The notes beneath the pieces were generated by a model. The model did not search any database and had not been told where the DNA came from. It worked only from the letters and a program-made list of their open reading frames with translations. A DNA stretch of 64,000 nucleotides from Pseudonocardia sp. N23 (lineage in GTDB: Bacteria > Actinomycetota > Actinomycetes > Mycobacteriales > Pseudonocardiaceae). The position numbers and the translations under genes are program-made. Below, piece after piece: positions 8,861 to 17,054 of this stretch. Each line of letters starts with the position of its first letter. Positions within the stretch are counted from its first letter, which is position 1. The stretch spans positions 390,068 to 454,067 of the forward strand of contig NZ_BEGX01000052.1 in NCBI RefSeq assembly GCF_002583555.1, given 5' to 3'.

Positions 8861-9586
8861 TCAGACCAGGCGGCGGTCCGACGCCCAGCGGGACAGCTCG
8901 TAGCGGTTGGACAGCTGCGTCTTGCGCAGGACGCTCGACACGTGGGTCTCGACCGTCTTCACCGAGATGAACAGCTCCCCCGCGATCTCCTTGTACGCGT
9001 AGCCCCGGGCGAGCAGCCGCAGGACGTCGCGCTCGCGGCGGGTGAGCAGGTCGAGCTCGGGGTCGCCGGGCGGGGCGGCACCGGGCCGGTCGGAGAACAC
9101 GTCGAGCACGAAGCCGGCGAGCCGCGGCGAGAACACGGCGTCGCCACCGTGGACGCGGCGGACGGCGTCGGCGAGGTCGCGGCCCGAGATCGTCTTGGTG
9201 ACGTACCCGCGCGCCCCGGCCCGGATGACGGCGATGACGTCCTCGGCGGCGTCGGAGACGCTGAGCGCCAGGAACACCACGCCCGGGGCCTCGGGCCGGA
9301 CCTTGCGCAGCACCTCGGCGCCGCCACCGTCGGGCATGTGGACGTCGAGGAGCACGACGTCGGGGGTGAGGTGGCGGATCGCGGCGACGGCCTCGTCGAC
9401 GGAGCCGGCCTCCCCGACGACCTCGACGTCGGGCACGCCGCGGTCGAGCTCGGCGCGCACCCCCGCCCGGAAGAGGCCGTGGTCGTCGACGAGGAAGACC
9501 GTGATCGGCGTCCCCGCATCCTTCCCCGAGCCGGTCGTCCCGGCACCGCCGGTCCCGCTGCCCATGTCGGTCTGCTCGTCGCTCAC
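8861..9586 (-). CDS. LuxR/NarL-family response regulator (EsrR/LiaR-like)
   Basis: 241 residues. The receiver domain (~28-150) has acidic pocket LVDDHGLF, phospho-acceptor VVLLDVHMPDGGG, the S/T region FLALSVSD and Lys in GYVTKTISG, all intact. The C-terminal LuxR helix-turn-helix (~175-241) has LTRRERDVLRLLARGY and FISVKTVETHVSSVLRKT. It starts at GTG 9586, overlapping the kinase stop by GTGA, so the pair is translationally coupled. Together with the divergent PspC/LiaF-like protein the layout matches corynebacterial EsrISR and LiaFSR envelope-stress systems, so it probably responds to cell-wall or membrane damage. That role is inferred from architecture. Confidence 0.9.
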   Translation of the reverse strand: MSDEQTDMGSGTGGAGTTGSGKDAGTPITVFLVDDHGLFRAGVRAELDRGVPDVEVVGEAGSVDEAVAAIRHLTPDVVLLDVHMPDGGGAEVLRKVRPEAPGVVFLALSVSDAAEDVIAVIRAGARGYVTKTISGRDLADAVRRVHGGDAVFSPRLAGFVLDVFSDRPGAAPPGDPELDLLTRRERDVLRLLARGYAYKEIAGELFISVKTVETHVSSVLRKTQLSNRYELSRWASDRRLV

Positions 9587-11025
9587 GACTGGACCTCCTG
9601 CCTGTCGTCGGAGCCGTCCGCGTCGACGGTCTCACGACCGGGGTCCTGCGGTGCGCGTTCGGCTGTGTCGGCGGTGCGGACCGGAACCGGCGCACCGGTG
9701 CCCTCCGTGCTCGCCTCGGTGATCGTCATGGCGAGGTGCACCTCGGTGCCCTCCCCCGGTGTGCTGCGCAGCCGGACACGTCCGCCGTGGCGGGCCATGC
9801 GGGCCTTGATCGAGCCGGCGACGCCGTGCCGGTCGGCGGGGACGTCGTCGGGGTCGAAGCCCTTGCCGCGGTCGCGGACGAAGACGTTGACCTCGTCGGG
9901 CTCGATCTCGACGTAGACGCTGATCTCGTCGACACCGGAATGCTTCGCCGCGTTGACCATGGCCTCGCGGGCGGCGAGGACGAGGGCACGCAGGTCGGCG
10001 TCGAGCGGGCGGTCGGCGCCGACGAGGACGGGGCTGACCGTCAGCGCGTAGGTGTCCTCGACCTCGGCCGCGGCCTTCGTGAGCGACTCGGCGAGACCCT
10101 CGTCGAGGGCGGGCGCCTTGACCCCGCCACCGGAGCTGCCGCGGCCGTAGCCCTGCGGACCGTAGAGCCAGTGCCGCAGCTCGCGTTCCTGCCCGCGGGC
10201 GAGCCGCGTGACCTCACGGGGCTCGTCGGCCTGGCGCTGGATGAGGGCCAGGGTCTGCAGCACGGAGTCGTGCAGGTGTGCCGCGATCTCGGCCCGCTCG
10301 GCCTCGATGATGCGCTGGCGACGTTCCTCGCCGAGGTCGCGGGCCAGCCGCAACCACCACGGGACGGTGAGCACACCGATGCCGACGATCGTCGCGATCA
10401 CGGCGAGCAGGCCGAACTGCACCTGGCCGAGGTTGATGTTGCCGATCAGGAACACCGCGATGCCCAGCGCGACGAACAACGCCCCGGCGACGACGCGGAT
10501 CAGCGCGGTGCGTCCGCCCCCGGCCGCCCCGGCGACCCCGGAGCGGGCGCCGGCGGCCCAGCGGCGACGCTGCGACTCGTCGGCCTCGCGCCACACGACC
10601 GCGGCGCCGAGTGCGGCGACTCCGAGGGGCCCGACGATCCAGCCGATGACGGCGTTGCCGAGCAGCGCGGCGACGAGCCCGATGCCGAGCCCGAGCGCGA
10701 CCAGGCCCATGGCCTGCTGACGTTCACGGCGCGGGACGGTGCGTTCGGTGTCGGCGCTCTCCTGACGGACGAACATCCAGAGCAGGGCATAGCCGACGAC
10801 GCCTGCGCCGTTGATGGCGGCGAGCACGACGAACGCGGCGCGCACCCACAGGACCCCGATGCCGAGGTGGTCGGCCACGCCACCGGCGACACCGGCGACG
10901 AGCCGGCCGGATCGGCGGCGTTCCAGCGGGCCGCGCGTCGGCACGGGCGGTTCCGGGACACCCGCGGCGGGGGTCCCGGGACGCGCCGCGCCGGGGGCGC
11001 CGCTGGTCGCAGCTGGCTGACTCAC
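9583..11025 (-). CDS. PspC-domain sensor histidine kinase (EsrS/MacS-like)
   Basis: 480 residues. A PspC domain (~35-100: RRSGRLVAGVAGGVADHLGIG...LWVRAAFVVLA, shown in parts) with its helix is followed by several hydrophobic segments up to ~240. Then comes a HisKA_3 dimerisation domain with the phospho-acceptor in EIAAHLHDSVLQTLALIQ (~250), and an HATPase_c domain with N-box AREAMVNAAKHSG and G-box RDRGKGFDPDD. This is a NarL-type kinase fused to PspC. The start is GTG 11025; the nearby ATG is out of frame and the ribosome site is weak. It overlaps the regulator gene by GTGA. It likely senses envelope perturbation together with the divergently encoded membrane protein. Confidence 0.9.
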   Translation of the reverse strand: MSQPAATSGAPGAARPGTPAAGVPEPPVPTRGPLERRRSGRLVAGVAGGVADHLGIGVLWVRAAFVVLAAINGAGVVGYALLWMFVRQESADTERTVPRRERQQAMGLVALGLGIGLVAALLGNAVIGWIVGPLGVAALGAAVVWREADESQRRRWAAGARSGVAGAAGGGRTALIRVVAGALFVALGIAVFLIGNINLGQVQFGLLAVIATIVGIGVLTVPWWLRLARDLGEERRQRIIEAERAEIAAHLHDSVLQTLALIQRQADEPREVTRLARGQERELRHWLYGPQGYGRGSSGGGVKAPALDEGLAESLTKAAAEVEDTYALTVSPVLVGADRPLDADLRALVLAAREAMVNAAKHSGVDEISVYVEIEPDEVNVFVRDRGKGFDPDDVPADRHGVAGSIKARMARHGGRVRLRSTPGEGTEVHLAMTITEASTEGTGAPVPVRTADTAERAPQDPGRETVDADGSDDRQEVQS

Positions 11026-11154
11026 GCCACCATGGTCACACGCAGGACGGCCCCGGGGCATCGGGGACGACCTCCGGGGGACCTCAGGGTCGTCCCGGAT
11101 GGGCGCGGGCCCGCCACGCGGGACGCTGGTGCCCATGGTGGAGGGGGAACGGCG

Positions 11155-12471
11155 ATGAACGGAACGGACGTACAGTCGACCTTGCGGGAGATGTGGGAGA
11201 CGCGCCCGGCGCGGCCTCGTCACGACCGCAAGGTCGCGGGGGTGGCGGCGGCGATCGCCCGCCGCTACGACATCGACCCGGTGCTGGTGCGGGTGGGATT
11301 CGTGGTGGCGGCGATCTACGGGATCGGCGCGGTGCTCTACATCGCCGGCTGGGTCCTGCTGCCGGAGGCGGACCGGGACGACCCGACCGACGGCGCCGCG
11401 TCGTCGCAGGGGCCGGGGAAGCGCCCGCACCCCGGGCTGCTGATCGCGCTGATCGTGGCCGCGGTCATCGGCACCGGCGCGGTCTTCGGTGACGGCGGCG
11501 GCATCATCTGGCCGGCGATCATCGCGCTGGGACTGCTGTTCCTGCTGCACCGGGCGCGGGGCGCCCGTGGCATCGCCGGACCCGGCAGCACACCGCAGGC
11601 CGCCGCGTACGACGCCGCCCCGACCGTCTCCCTCCGCAAGGACGGCGACGAGACGGTTCAGCAGGATGCGCAGCAGGCGACGACGGTCATCGACCCGGTG
11701 ACGGGTGAGCCGACGCCGGTCCCGCCCGCGTGGGACCCGCTGGGCGCCGCGCCGTTCGCGTGGGACCTGCCCGAGCCGACGCCGCAGCCCGCGCCGGAGC
11801 CGCCCGCTCCGCGACGGCGCGCGCCGGTCACGGCGGTCACGCTGGCCGTGGCGCTCGTCGTCGGCGGGGTGCTGGGGGCGCTGCTGCTCGGCGGGGCGAG
11901 CCTGGTGCCGCTGCCGACCCTCTTCGCGATCGTGCTCGCGATCCTGGGCGCGGGGCTGGTCGTCGGGGCGTTCCTTCGCGCCGGCCGCGGGCTGATCCCG
12001 TTCGCGCTGATCATGGGCCTGCTGACATGGGGGGCGATGCACGTCCCGACGGACTCCCTGCGTGGCGGGGTCGGCAGCACCGAGGTGGCGCCGACGTCGA
12101 TCGAGACGGTCGCGCCGTCCTACGAGCGGGCCGCCGGCAACGTCGGGATCGACCTGCGCGGGCTGGACCTCTCCCTGCCGGCCGGTGGTGACGGGGCGGC
12201 CCTGCCCGCGACGACGGAGGTCGTGCCCGTGCAGACCCGCGGCGACGTGGGCATGGGCAACCTGGAGGTGTGGGTGCCCGCGAACGCGGACGTCACCGTG
12301 TTCGGCTCGGCCGGGCTCGGGCACGTCCAGTTCGGCGACCGGGTCAGCGAGGGCAGCAACGCCCACGTCGACGTGATCGACGACCTGGGTGCGGACGGCG
12401 TCCGTTCCGGCAAGCCGATCGTCCTGTACCTGCACGCGGGTCTGGGCAACGTGGAGGTGCACCGTGGCTGA
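11155..12471 (+). CDS. PspC-domain membrane protein with LiaF-like C-terminal domain (EsrI-like)
   Basis: 438 residues. An N-terminal PspC domain (HDRKVAGVAAAIARRYDIDP and VRVGFVVAAIYGIGAVLYIAG, ~22-70) is followed by two more hydrophobic segments, a Pro-rich linker (~200-225), three or four transmembrane helices (~225-300) and a soluble C-terminal beta-rich domain. That domain has the alternating GNVGIDLRGLDLSLP, GNLEVWVPANADVTVFGSAG and GNVEVHRG pattern of LiaF C-termini. Start ATG 11155 has GAGGGGGAA upstream. Divergent from the PspC kinase across 129 bases. In Corynebacterium glutamicum EsrI is an inhibitory partner of EsrSR; a similar negative role is inferred here. Confidence 0.82.
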   Translation: MNGTDVQSTLREMWETRPARPRHDRKVAGVAAAIARRYDIDPVLVRVGFVVAAIYGIGAVLYIAGWVLLPEADRDDPTDGAASSQGPGKRPHPGLLIALIVAAVIGTGAVFGDGGGIIWPAIIALGLLFLLHRARGARGIAGPGSTPQAAAYDAAPTVSLRKDGDETVQQDAQQATTVIDPVTGEPTPVPPAWDPLGAAPFAWDLPEPTPQPAPEPPAPRRRAPVTAVTLAVALVVGGVLGALLLGGASLVPLPTLFAIVLAILGAGLVVGAFLRAGRGLIPFALIMGLLTWGAMHVPTDSLRGGVGSTEVAPTSIETVAPSYERAAGNVGIDLRGLDLSLPAGGDGAALPATTEVVPVQTRGDVGMGNLEVWVPANADVTVFGSAGLGHVQFGDRVSEGSNAHVDVIDDLGADGVRSGKPIVLYLHAGLGNVEVHRG

Positions 12472-12676
12472 CAAGCCGACCCCGGCGACGACCCGCCGGT
12501 TCCCCGACCTGTTCGCCCTGGTCGTGGGGCTGCTCAGCCTGGGGGTCGCGGGCGCCGCGCTGACCGGGCACGACCCGCTGCAGACCGGCTTCGACTTCCG
12601 GTGGGTGCTCGCGGGCGCGGCCGTCCTGCTCGGGCTGCTGATGCTCGTCGGCAGCCTGCGCCGGGGCAACCAGTAA
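12464..12676 (+). CDS. Small two-helix membrane protein
   Basis: 70 residues from GTG 12464, overlapping the preceding gene by 8 bases, so co-translated with it. Two transmembrane helices: LFALVVGLLSLGVAGAAL (~17-34) and WVLAGAAVLLGLLMLVGSL (~48-66), separated by a short polar loop, with a basic RRGNQ tail. No known domain recognised. The tight overlap argues for a role as an accessory of the PspC envelope-stress module. Confidence 0.7.
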   Translation: MADKPTPATTRRFPDLFALVVGLLSLGVAGAALTGHDPLQTGFDFRWVLAGAAVLLGLLMLVGSLRRGNQ

Positions 12677-12776
12677 GAACAACGGTGGCGTCAGGGGAGG
12701 CGCCGCCCGCCGGAACGGCCGTCCGGGCCGTCCCGCCCTCGGGGGAAGGCGGAACGGCAGGGGACCGGACGGCCCT

Positions 12777-12816
12777 GTGAGTGGCGATAGTCGCTGTAGC
12801 GACTATCGCCACTCAC
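12777..12816. repeat. 40-bp perfect palindromic element, family A copy 1
   Basis: An 18-base perfect stem (12777-12794 with 12799-12816) around a TGTA loop, between the convergent small membrane gene and the MTHFR gene. A close relative lies at 30779-30818, also between convergent genes. Its right arm overlaps the start of an 18-bp tandem repeat. Likely a bidirectional terminator or REP-like element. Confidence 0.75.
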
Positions 12817-12866
12817 GACGTCGGCGCCACTCACGACGTCGGCGCCACTCACGACGTCGGCGCCAC
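12813..12866 (-). repeat. 18-bp perfect tandem repeat, three copies, spanning the metF stop codon
   Basis: Identical 18-base units at 12813-12830, 12831-12848 and 12849-12866. In the reading frame of the reductase each unit encodes VAPTS followed by TGA, so the last codons and stop are triplicated in frame. Confidence 0.9.
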
Positions 12867-13790
12867 CCACGACGCCCGGGTCATCCCCGCGGCCTCGAGG
12901 ATCTCGGGGACGCCGCGCTCGTCGCCGACGACCATCACGTGCACCCCGGCGACACCGGGCAGCTCCCGCAGCTCCTGCAGCGTCTCGACGCACGCCGCGA
13001 CGCCCTCGGCCGCGACCCGGTCGGCCGGGACCCCGCGCAGCCGGCGCTGCAGCGCCTCCGGGATGACGACGCCGGGGATCGACGACATGAACTCCAGCGC
13101 CCGCAGCGACCGGATCGGGCCGACCCCGGCGAGGACACCGCAGCGGGTGTCGAGGCCCCGGTCGCGGACCTGGCCGAGCCAGCCGCCGAACGCCGCGATG
13201 TCGAAGACGAACTGGGTCTGCACGAACTGGGCGCCGCCGTCCACCTTCTGCTCGAAGCGGTCGGCCGACGGACCGGGGCTGTCGACGGCACCCAGCAGGT
13301 AGCGCGGCGGCGGTTCGACGGCGCGCCCCGACAGCAGTGTGCCGTCGTCGCGCAGGGTGCGGGCGGCGGCCATGAGCGCGCCGGAGTCGAGGTCGAACAC
13401 CGGGGCGGCGTCGGGGTGGTCGCCCCGCTCGGGCCGATCACCCGTCATGAGCACCAGGTTGGGGACGCCGAGCGCCGACGCCGCGAGCAGGTCGGACTGC
13501 AGCGCGATCCGGTTTCGGTCGCGGCAGGTCATCTGCATGACGGGCTCGACGCCCTCGTCGAGCAGCGCGAGGCTCCCGGCGAGGCTCGACACCCGCACGT
13601 TCGCACCCTGGTTGTCGGTGACGTTGACGGCGTCGACCCAGCCGCGCAGCACCTGCGCGGCCCGGCGGACCGGCGCGAGATCGGCCCCGCGCGGGGGCCC
13701 GACCTCGGCGGTGACGGCGAACCGGCCCGAACGCAGCGCGTCCGCGAGCCGGCCGGGGATCTCCGGTGACAGGTCTGTGGGGGTGGTCAC
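12849..13790 (-). CDS. metF: Methylenetetrahydrofolate reductase family protein
   Basis: 313 residues of MTHFR TIM-barrel type, close to the 290-310 typical of bacterial MetF. Motifs: AVTAEVGPPRGADL (N-terminal catalytic Glu region), VNVTDNQGANVRVSS, MQMTCRDRNRIALQSDL (folate/FAD site), NLVLMTGDRP and FVQTQFVFDIAAFGGWL. The expected role is reduction of 5,10-methylene-THF to 5-methyl-THF for methionine synthesis. The sequence is divergent from E. coli MetF, as in many actinobacteria, so electron donor and partner are uncertain. GTG 13790 is the first start in frame after a non-coding stretch. Its stop codon lies in a tandem repeat that continues downstream. Confidence 0.8.
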   Translation of the reverse strand: MTTPTDLSPEIPGRLADALRSGRFAVTAEVGPPRGADLAPVRRAAQVLRGWVDAVNVTDNQGANVRVSSLAGSLALLDEGVEPVMQMTCRDRNRIALQSDLLAASALGVPNLVLMTGDRPERGDHPDAAPVFDLDSGALMAAARTLRDDGTLLSGRAVEPPPRYLLGAVDSPGPSADRFEQKVDGGAQFVQTQFVFDIAAFGGWLGQVRDRGLDTRCGVLAGVGPIRSLRALEFMSSIPGVVIPEALQRRLRGVPADRVAAEGVAACVETLQELRELPGVAGVHVMVVGDERGVPEILEAAGMTRASWVAPTS

Positions 13791-13977
13791 GGGTCCATCA
13801 TCGCGGTCAGTCCAGACCGGTGCGCCCGGCCGCCCGGTACGCCTTCCCGACGACCCGGCCCGGCTGCCGCACCCGGCCGCGGACGTCGCGAGGGCGAGCC
13901 CGACGCTCGACTCGTCGCCGACGGAGACCACCCGCCCGGTGCAGGCCCCCGCCTGATCGGGTGACCCTCACCAGACG

Positions 13978-15531
13978 CTACTCCCACTCGATCGTGCCCG
14001 GCGGCTTGCTCGTGACGTCGAGCACGACGCGGTTGACCTCGGCGACCTCGTTGGTGATGCGCGTCGAGATGCGTTCGAGCACGTCGTAGGGCAGGCGCGT
14101 CCAGTCGGCGGTCATCGCGTCCTCCGACGACACCGGCCGCAGCACGACGGGGTGACCGTAGGTGCGGCCGTCGCCCTGGACGCCGACGCTGCGCACGTCG
14201 GCCAGCAGCACCACCGGGCACTGCCAGATGGTCTTGTCGAGGCCCGCGGCGGTGAGCTCCTCGCGCGCGATCGCGTCGGCGGCGCGCAGCGTCTCCAACC
14301 GGTCGAACGTGACCTCGCCGATGATCCGGATGCCCAGGCCGGGCCCGGGGAACGGCTGTCGGCCGACGATCGTGTCCGGCAGGCCCAGCTCGGCGCCGAC
14401 CTTGCGCACCTCGTCCTTGAACAGCGTGCGCAGCGGCTCGACCAGGGCGAACTCGATGTCGTCGGGAAGCCCGCCGACGTTGTGGTGGCTCTTGATCGTC
14501 GCGGTGCCCTTGCCGCCGCCGGACTCGACGACGTCGGGGTAGAGCGTGCCCTGCACCAGGAACCCGACGTGCTCGGTCTCGGCGACCTCGGCCGTCGCGG
14601 CCTCGAAGACCCGGATGAACTCGCGCCCGATGATCTTGCGCTTCTGCTCCGGGTCGGTGACCCCGGCGAGCGCGCCGAGGAACCGGTCCGCGACATCGAC
14701 GGTGTGCAGCTTCGCGCCGGTCGCGGCGACGAAGTCGCGCTCCACCTGCTCGCGCTCACCGGTGCGCAGCAGCCCGTGGTCGACGAACACGCACGTCAGC
14801 CGGTCGCCGATCGCCCGCTGCACCAGTGCCGCGGCCACCGCCGAGTCGACGCCACCCGACAGCCCGCACACTGCGTGCCCGTCGCCGACCTGGGCGCGGA
14901 TCGCGGCGACCGAGTCGTCGATGATCGACGACGTCGTCCAGCTCGGGGCGACGCCCGCGACCTCGCGCAGGAACCGCGTGAGCACCTCCTGGCCGTGCGG
15001 GCTGTGCCCGACCTCCGGGTGGTACTGCACGCCGGCGAGCCGGCGGTCGACATCCTCGAATGCCGCGACCGCGACCCGGTCCGACGACGCCGTGACCGTG
15101 AACCCCTCCGGCGCGCGGACCACCGAGTCGCCGTGGCTCATCCACACCGGGTGCTTCACGGGCAGCCCGTCGTGCAGGGTGCCCACCGTCGACGTCAGGG
15201 CCAGCTCGGTGCGGCCGTACTCACGGGTGCCGTCGGGCGCGACCTCCCCGCCGAGCGCCCTGGCCATCGCCTGGAAGCCGTAGCAGAGGCCCAGCACGGG
15301 GATGCCCGCGGTGAACAGGGCGGGGTCGACCGCGGGGGCGCCGTCGGCGTAGACGCTCGACGGGCCGCCCGACAGGATCAGCGCGACGGGCTTGCGGGCC
15401 ACGATCTCGGCGACCGGCGTGTCGGAGGGGACGATCTCGGAGTACACCTGAGCCTCACGCACCCTGCGGGCGATGAGCTGGGCGTACTGGGCCCCGTAGT
15501 CGACGACGAGGACGGTCGGCTGCTGCACCAC
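13978..15531 (-). CDS. guaA: GMP synthase (glutamine-hydrolysing)
   Basis: 517 residues; converts XMP to GMP using glutamine and ATP. The N-terminal class I amidotransferase domain has [18 protein letters not shown], the nucleophile in [16 protein letters not shown] (~82) and the His/Glu pair in [13 protein letters not shown] (~170). The ATP-pyrophosphatase domain has the PP-loop [16 protein letters not shown] (~222), and the dimerisation domain ends PPGTIEWE as in the family. Two adjacent GTG codons (15531 and 15528) precede [11 protein letters not shown]; neither has a clear ribosome site. It lies near guaB3 and guaB, but a crotonase and an SRPBCC gene on the other strand intervene. Confidence 0.97.
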   Translation of the reverse strand: MVQQPTVLVVDYGAQYAQLIARRVREAQVYSEIVPSDTPVAEIVARKPVALILSGGPSSVYADGAPAVDPALFTAGIPVLGLCYGFQAMARALGGEVAPDGTREYGRTELALTSTVGTLHDGLPVKHPVWMSHGDSVVRAPEGFTVTASSDRVAVAAFEDVDRRLAGVQYHPEVGHSPHGQEVLTRFLREVAGVAPSWTTSSIIDDSVAAIRAQVGDGHAVCGLSGGVDSAVAAALVQRAIGDRLTCVFVDHGLLRTGEREQVERDFVAATGAKLHTVDVADRFLGALAGVTDPEQKRKIIGREFIRVFEAATAEVAETEHVGFLVQGTLYPDVVESGGGKGTATIKSHHNVGGLPDDIEFALVEPLRTLFKDEVRKVGAELGLPDTIVGRQPFPGPGLGIRIIGEVTFDRLETLRAADAIAREELTAAGLDKTIWQCPVVLLADVRSVGVQGDGRTYGHPVVLRPVSSEDAMTADWTRLPYDVLERISTRITNEVAEVNRVVLDVTSKPPGTIEWE

Positions 15532-15586
15532 CCAAGGATAGTTCGTGGCCCCCGCCACCCCGGGGGCGGCGACCTACGGTGTGACC

Positions 15587-16339
15587 ATGACCGACGACCT
15601 GGTGCTCCTCGACCGTGCCGGCGCGACCGCGACGATCACCCTCAACCGGCCCGGCGCGCTGAACGCGCTCACCCCCGAGATGCTCGACCGCCTCGCCGCC
15701 CGGCTCGACGAGGCCGCCGCCGACGAGGCCGTCCGGATCGTCGTGCTCACGGGCGCCGGCCGGGCGTTCTGCGCCGGTGTCGACCTCAAGGCCCTCGGGC
15801 AGCTGCGGATCGTCGACGGCGCGGTGGGCGACGTGCTCGACGTCCCCGCCCGCGCCGTGATCACCCGGTTGACGTCGATGCCGAAGCTCGTCCTCGCCCG
15901 CATCCAGGGGGCGTGCTTCACCGGTGGGCTGGAGATCGCGCTGGGCTGCGACCTGCTCGTCGCCGCCGACGAGGCGAAGTTCGGCGACACCCACGCCAAG
16001 TTCGGGCTGCGACCGTCGTGGGGCATGAGCCAGCGGCTGATCCGGCTCGTCGGCGTCGCCCGGGCCCGGCAGCTGTCCTACACCGCGGCGACGTTCACCG
16101 GGGCGCAGGCGGCGGCGTGGGGCATGGTCACCCGCTCGGCACCGCTGACCCATCTCGACTCCGCCGTCGGCGACCTGGTCGACTCGGTGCTGGCCAACAG
16201 CCAGGGCTCGCTCGCCGCCTACAAGGACCTCTACGCGCACGCCCTCGACGGCGCCGGTCTGGCCGACGGGCTCGCCTACGAGTCGGCCACCGGCTACCCG
16301 ATCCCCGACACCGAGGAGCGCGTCGCCGGGTTCCGGTGA
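15587..16339 (+). CDS. Enoyl-CoA hydratase/isomerase (crotonase) family protein
   Basis: 250 residues of crotonase fold. Oxyanion-hole motifs: LTGAGRAFCAGVDLKAL (~60-75) and IQGACFTGGLEIALGCDLLV (~105-125), followed by the AKFGDTHAKFGLRPSWG strand characteristic of the superfamily. The usual Glu at the first catalytic position appears in GGLEIALG. ATG 15587 was chosen over GTG 15581. Divergent from guaA with a 55-base gap. It probably acts in fatty-acid or branched-chain acyl-CoA breakdown; the exact substrate cannot be read from the sequence. Confidence 0.87.
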   Translation: MTDDLVLLDRAGATATITLNRPGALNALTPEMLDRLAARLDEAAADEAVRIVVLTGAGRAFCAGVDLKALGQLRIVDGAVGDVLDVPARAVITRLTSMPKLVLARIQGACFTGGLEIALGCDLLVAADEAKFGDTHAKFGLRPSWGMSQRLIRLVGVARARQLSYTAATFTGAQAAAWGMVTRSAPLTHLDSAVGDLVDSVLANSQGSLAAYKDLYAHALDGAGLADGLAYESATGYPIPDTEERVAGFR

Positions 16340-16357
16340 GACCCTAGGGTGCCGGGC

Positions 16358-16825
16358 ATGCACTCGACCCGTGTGTCCCTGCTGGTCCGGGCCCCGCGAT
16401 CCGTGGTGTGGCGGGCGCTCGTCGACGCCGGGGCCGTCGCCCGCTGGCGCGTCCCCGACGGCATGACCGCCGAGGTCCACGAGTTCGACGCCCGCGAGGG
16501 CGGCCGGTTCCGCATCTCGCTGACCTACACCGACCCCGCCGCCGGGTCCGGCAAGACCGACGCGCACACCGACACCTACCACGGGGTCTTCACGACGCTG
16601 CGCCCCGAGGAGACGCTCGTCGAGGCGCTGGAGTTCGAGTCCGACGACCCCGCGGCACGAGGCACCCTGACCCAGACGACGACGCTCGCCGACGCCGGCG
16701 GCGGCACCGAGGTGACCATCGCCCACGACGGCATCCCCGATGCCGTCTCCCCCGCCGACAACGAGATCGGCACCCGCATGGCCCTGGCGAACCTGGCAAC
16801 CCTCGTCGAGGGCTCCTACCAGTAG
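16358..16825 (+). CDS. SRPBCC/AHSA1-type protein
   Basis: 155 residues of activator-of-Hsp90 homology type (START-like). N-terminal VSLLVRAPRSVVWRALVDAG, then EVHEFDAREGGRFRISLTY, FTTLRPEETLVEALEFES and the C-terminal NEIGTRMALANLATLVEG helix. ATG 16358, 18 bases after the crotonase stop, so probably one transcript. These proteins bind small hydrophobic ligands; in bacteria most have no known function. Confidence 0.83.
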   Translation: MHSTRVSLLVRAPRSVVWRALVDAGAVARWRVPDGMTAEVHEFDAREGGRFRISLTYTDPAAGSGKTDAHTDTYHGVFTTLRPEETLVEALEFESDDPAARGTLTQTTTLADAGGGTEVTIAHDGIPDAVSPADNEIGTRMALANLATLVEGSYQ

Positions 16826-16838
16826 GCCCGGCCTCGGG

Positions 16839-17054
16839 TCAGGGTCGACGCGGGGCGATCATCTCCGCGAGTCGGGCACTGATCGGTTCGACCGTGTCCA
16901 GACGTCCGTCGGCGACGGCGATCACGAGGTCGTACAGCGGGTCGTCGCCGGCCGTGACGACCCAGCCGTTGATCCACAGGAACGTCTCCGTCGCGAGCCG
17001 GCCCAGCCGCTTGTTCCCGTCGACGAGCGCATGGTTGCCGACGAGCGTGCGACA
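16839..17054 (-). pseudogene. Fic/Doc toxin C-terminal remnant
   Basis: Directly after the guaB3 stop, and in the same frame, about 68 codons encode VGNHALVDGNKRLG followed by RLATETFLWINGWVV and end in TGA at 16839. This is the catalytic loop and following helix of Doc (death-on-curing) family toxins, whose consensus is HPFxDGNKR; the second residue pair is NH-AL rather than HPF. Intact Doc is about 125 residues, so the N-terminal half is missing, and no ATG, GTG or TTG in this frame precedes the motif. No Phd-like antitoxin is visible. I read it as an inactivated relic left when flanking DNA was deleted up to the guaB3 stop. Confidence 0.72.

Noticed and set aside
9583..12669. Kinase reading frame extended to 12669
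   Set aside because: The upstream part is antisense to the PspC/LiaF-like gene; kinase homology begins at about 10950 and GTG 11025 suffices.
12813..12866. CRISPR-like repeats
   Set aside because: Units abut directly with no spacers; simple tandem repeat. The same holds for 21555-21674 and 3563-3616.
13791..13977. A small gene between the MTHFR gene and guaA
   Set aside because: No conserved motif or ribosome site; open frames are compositional.
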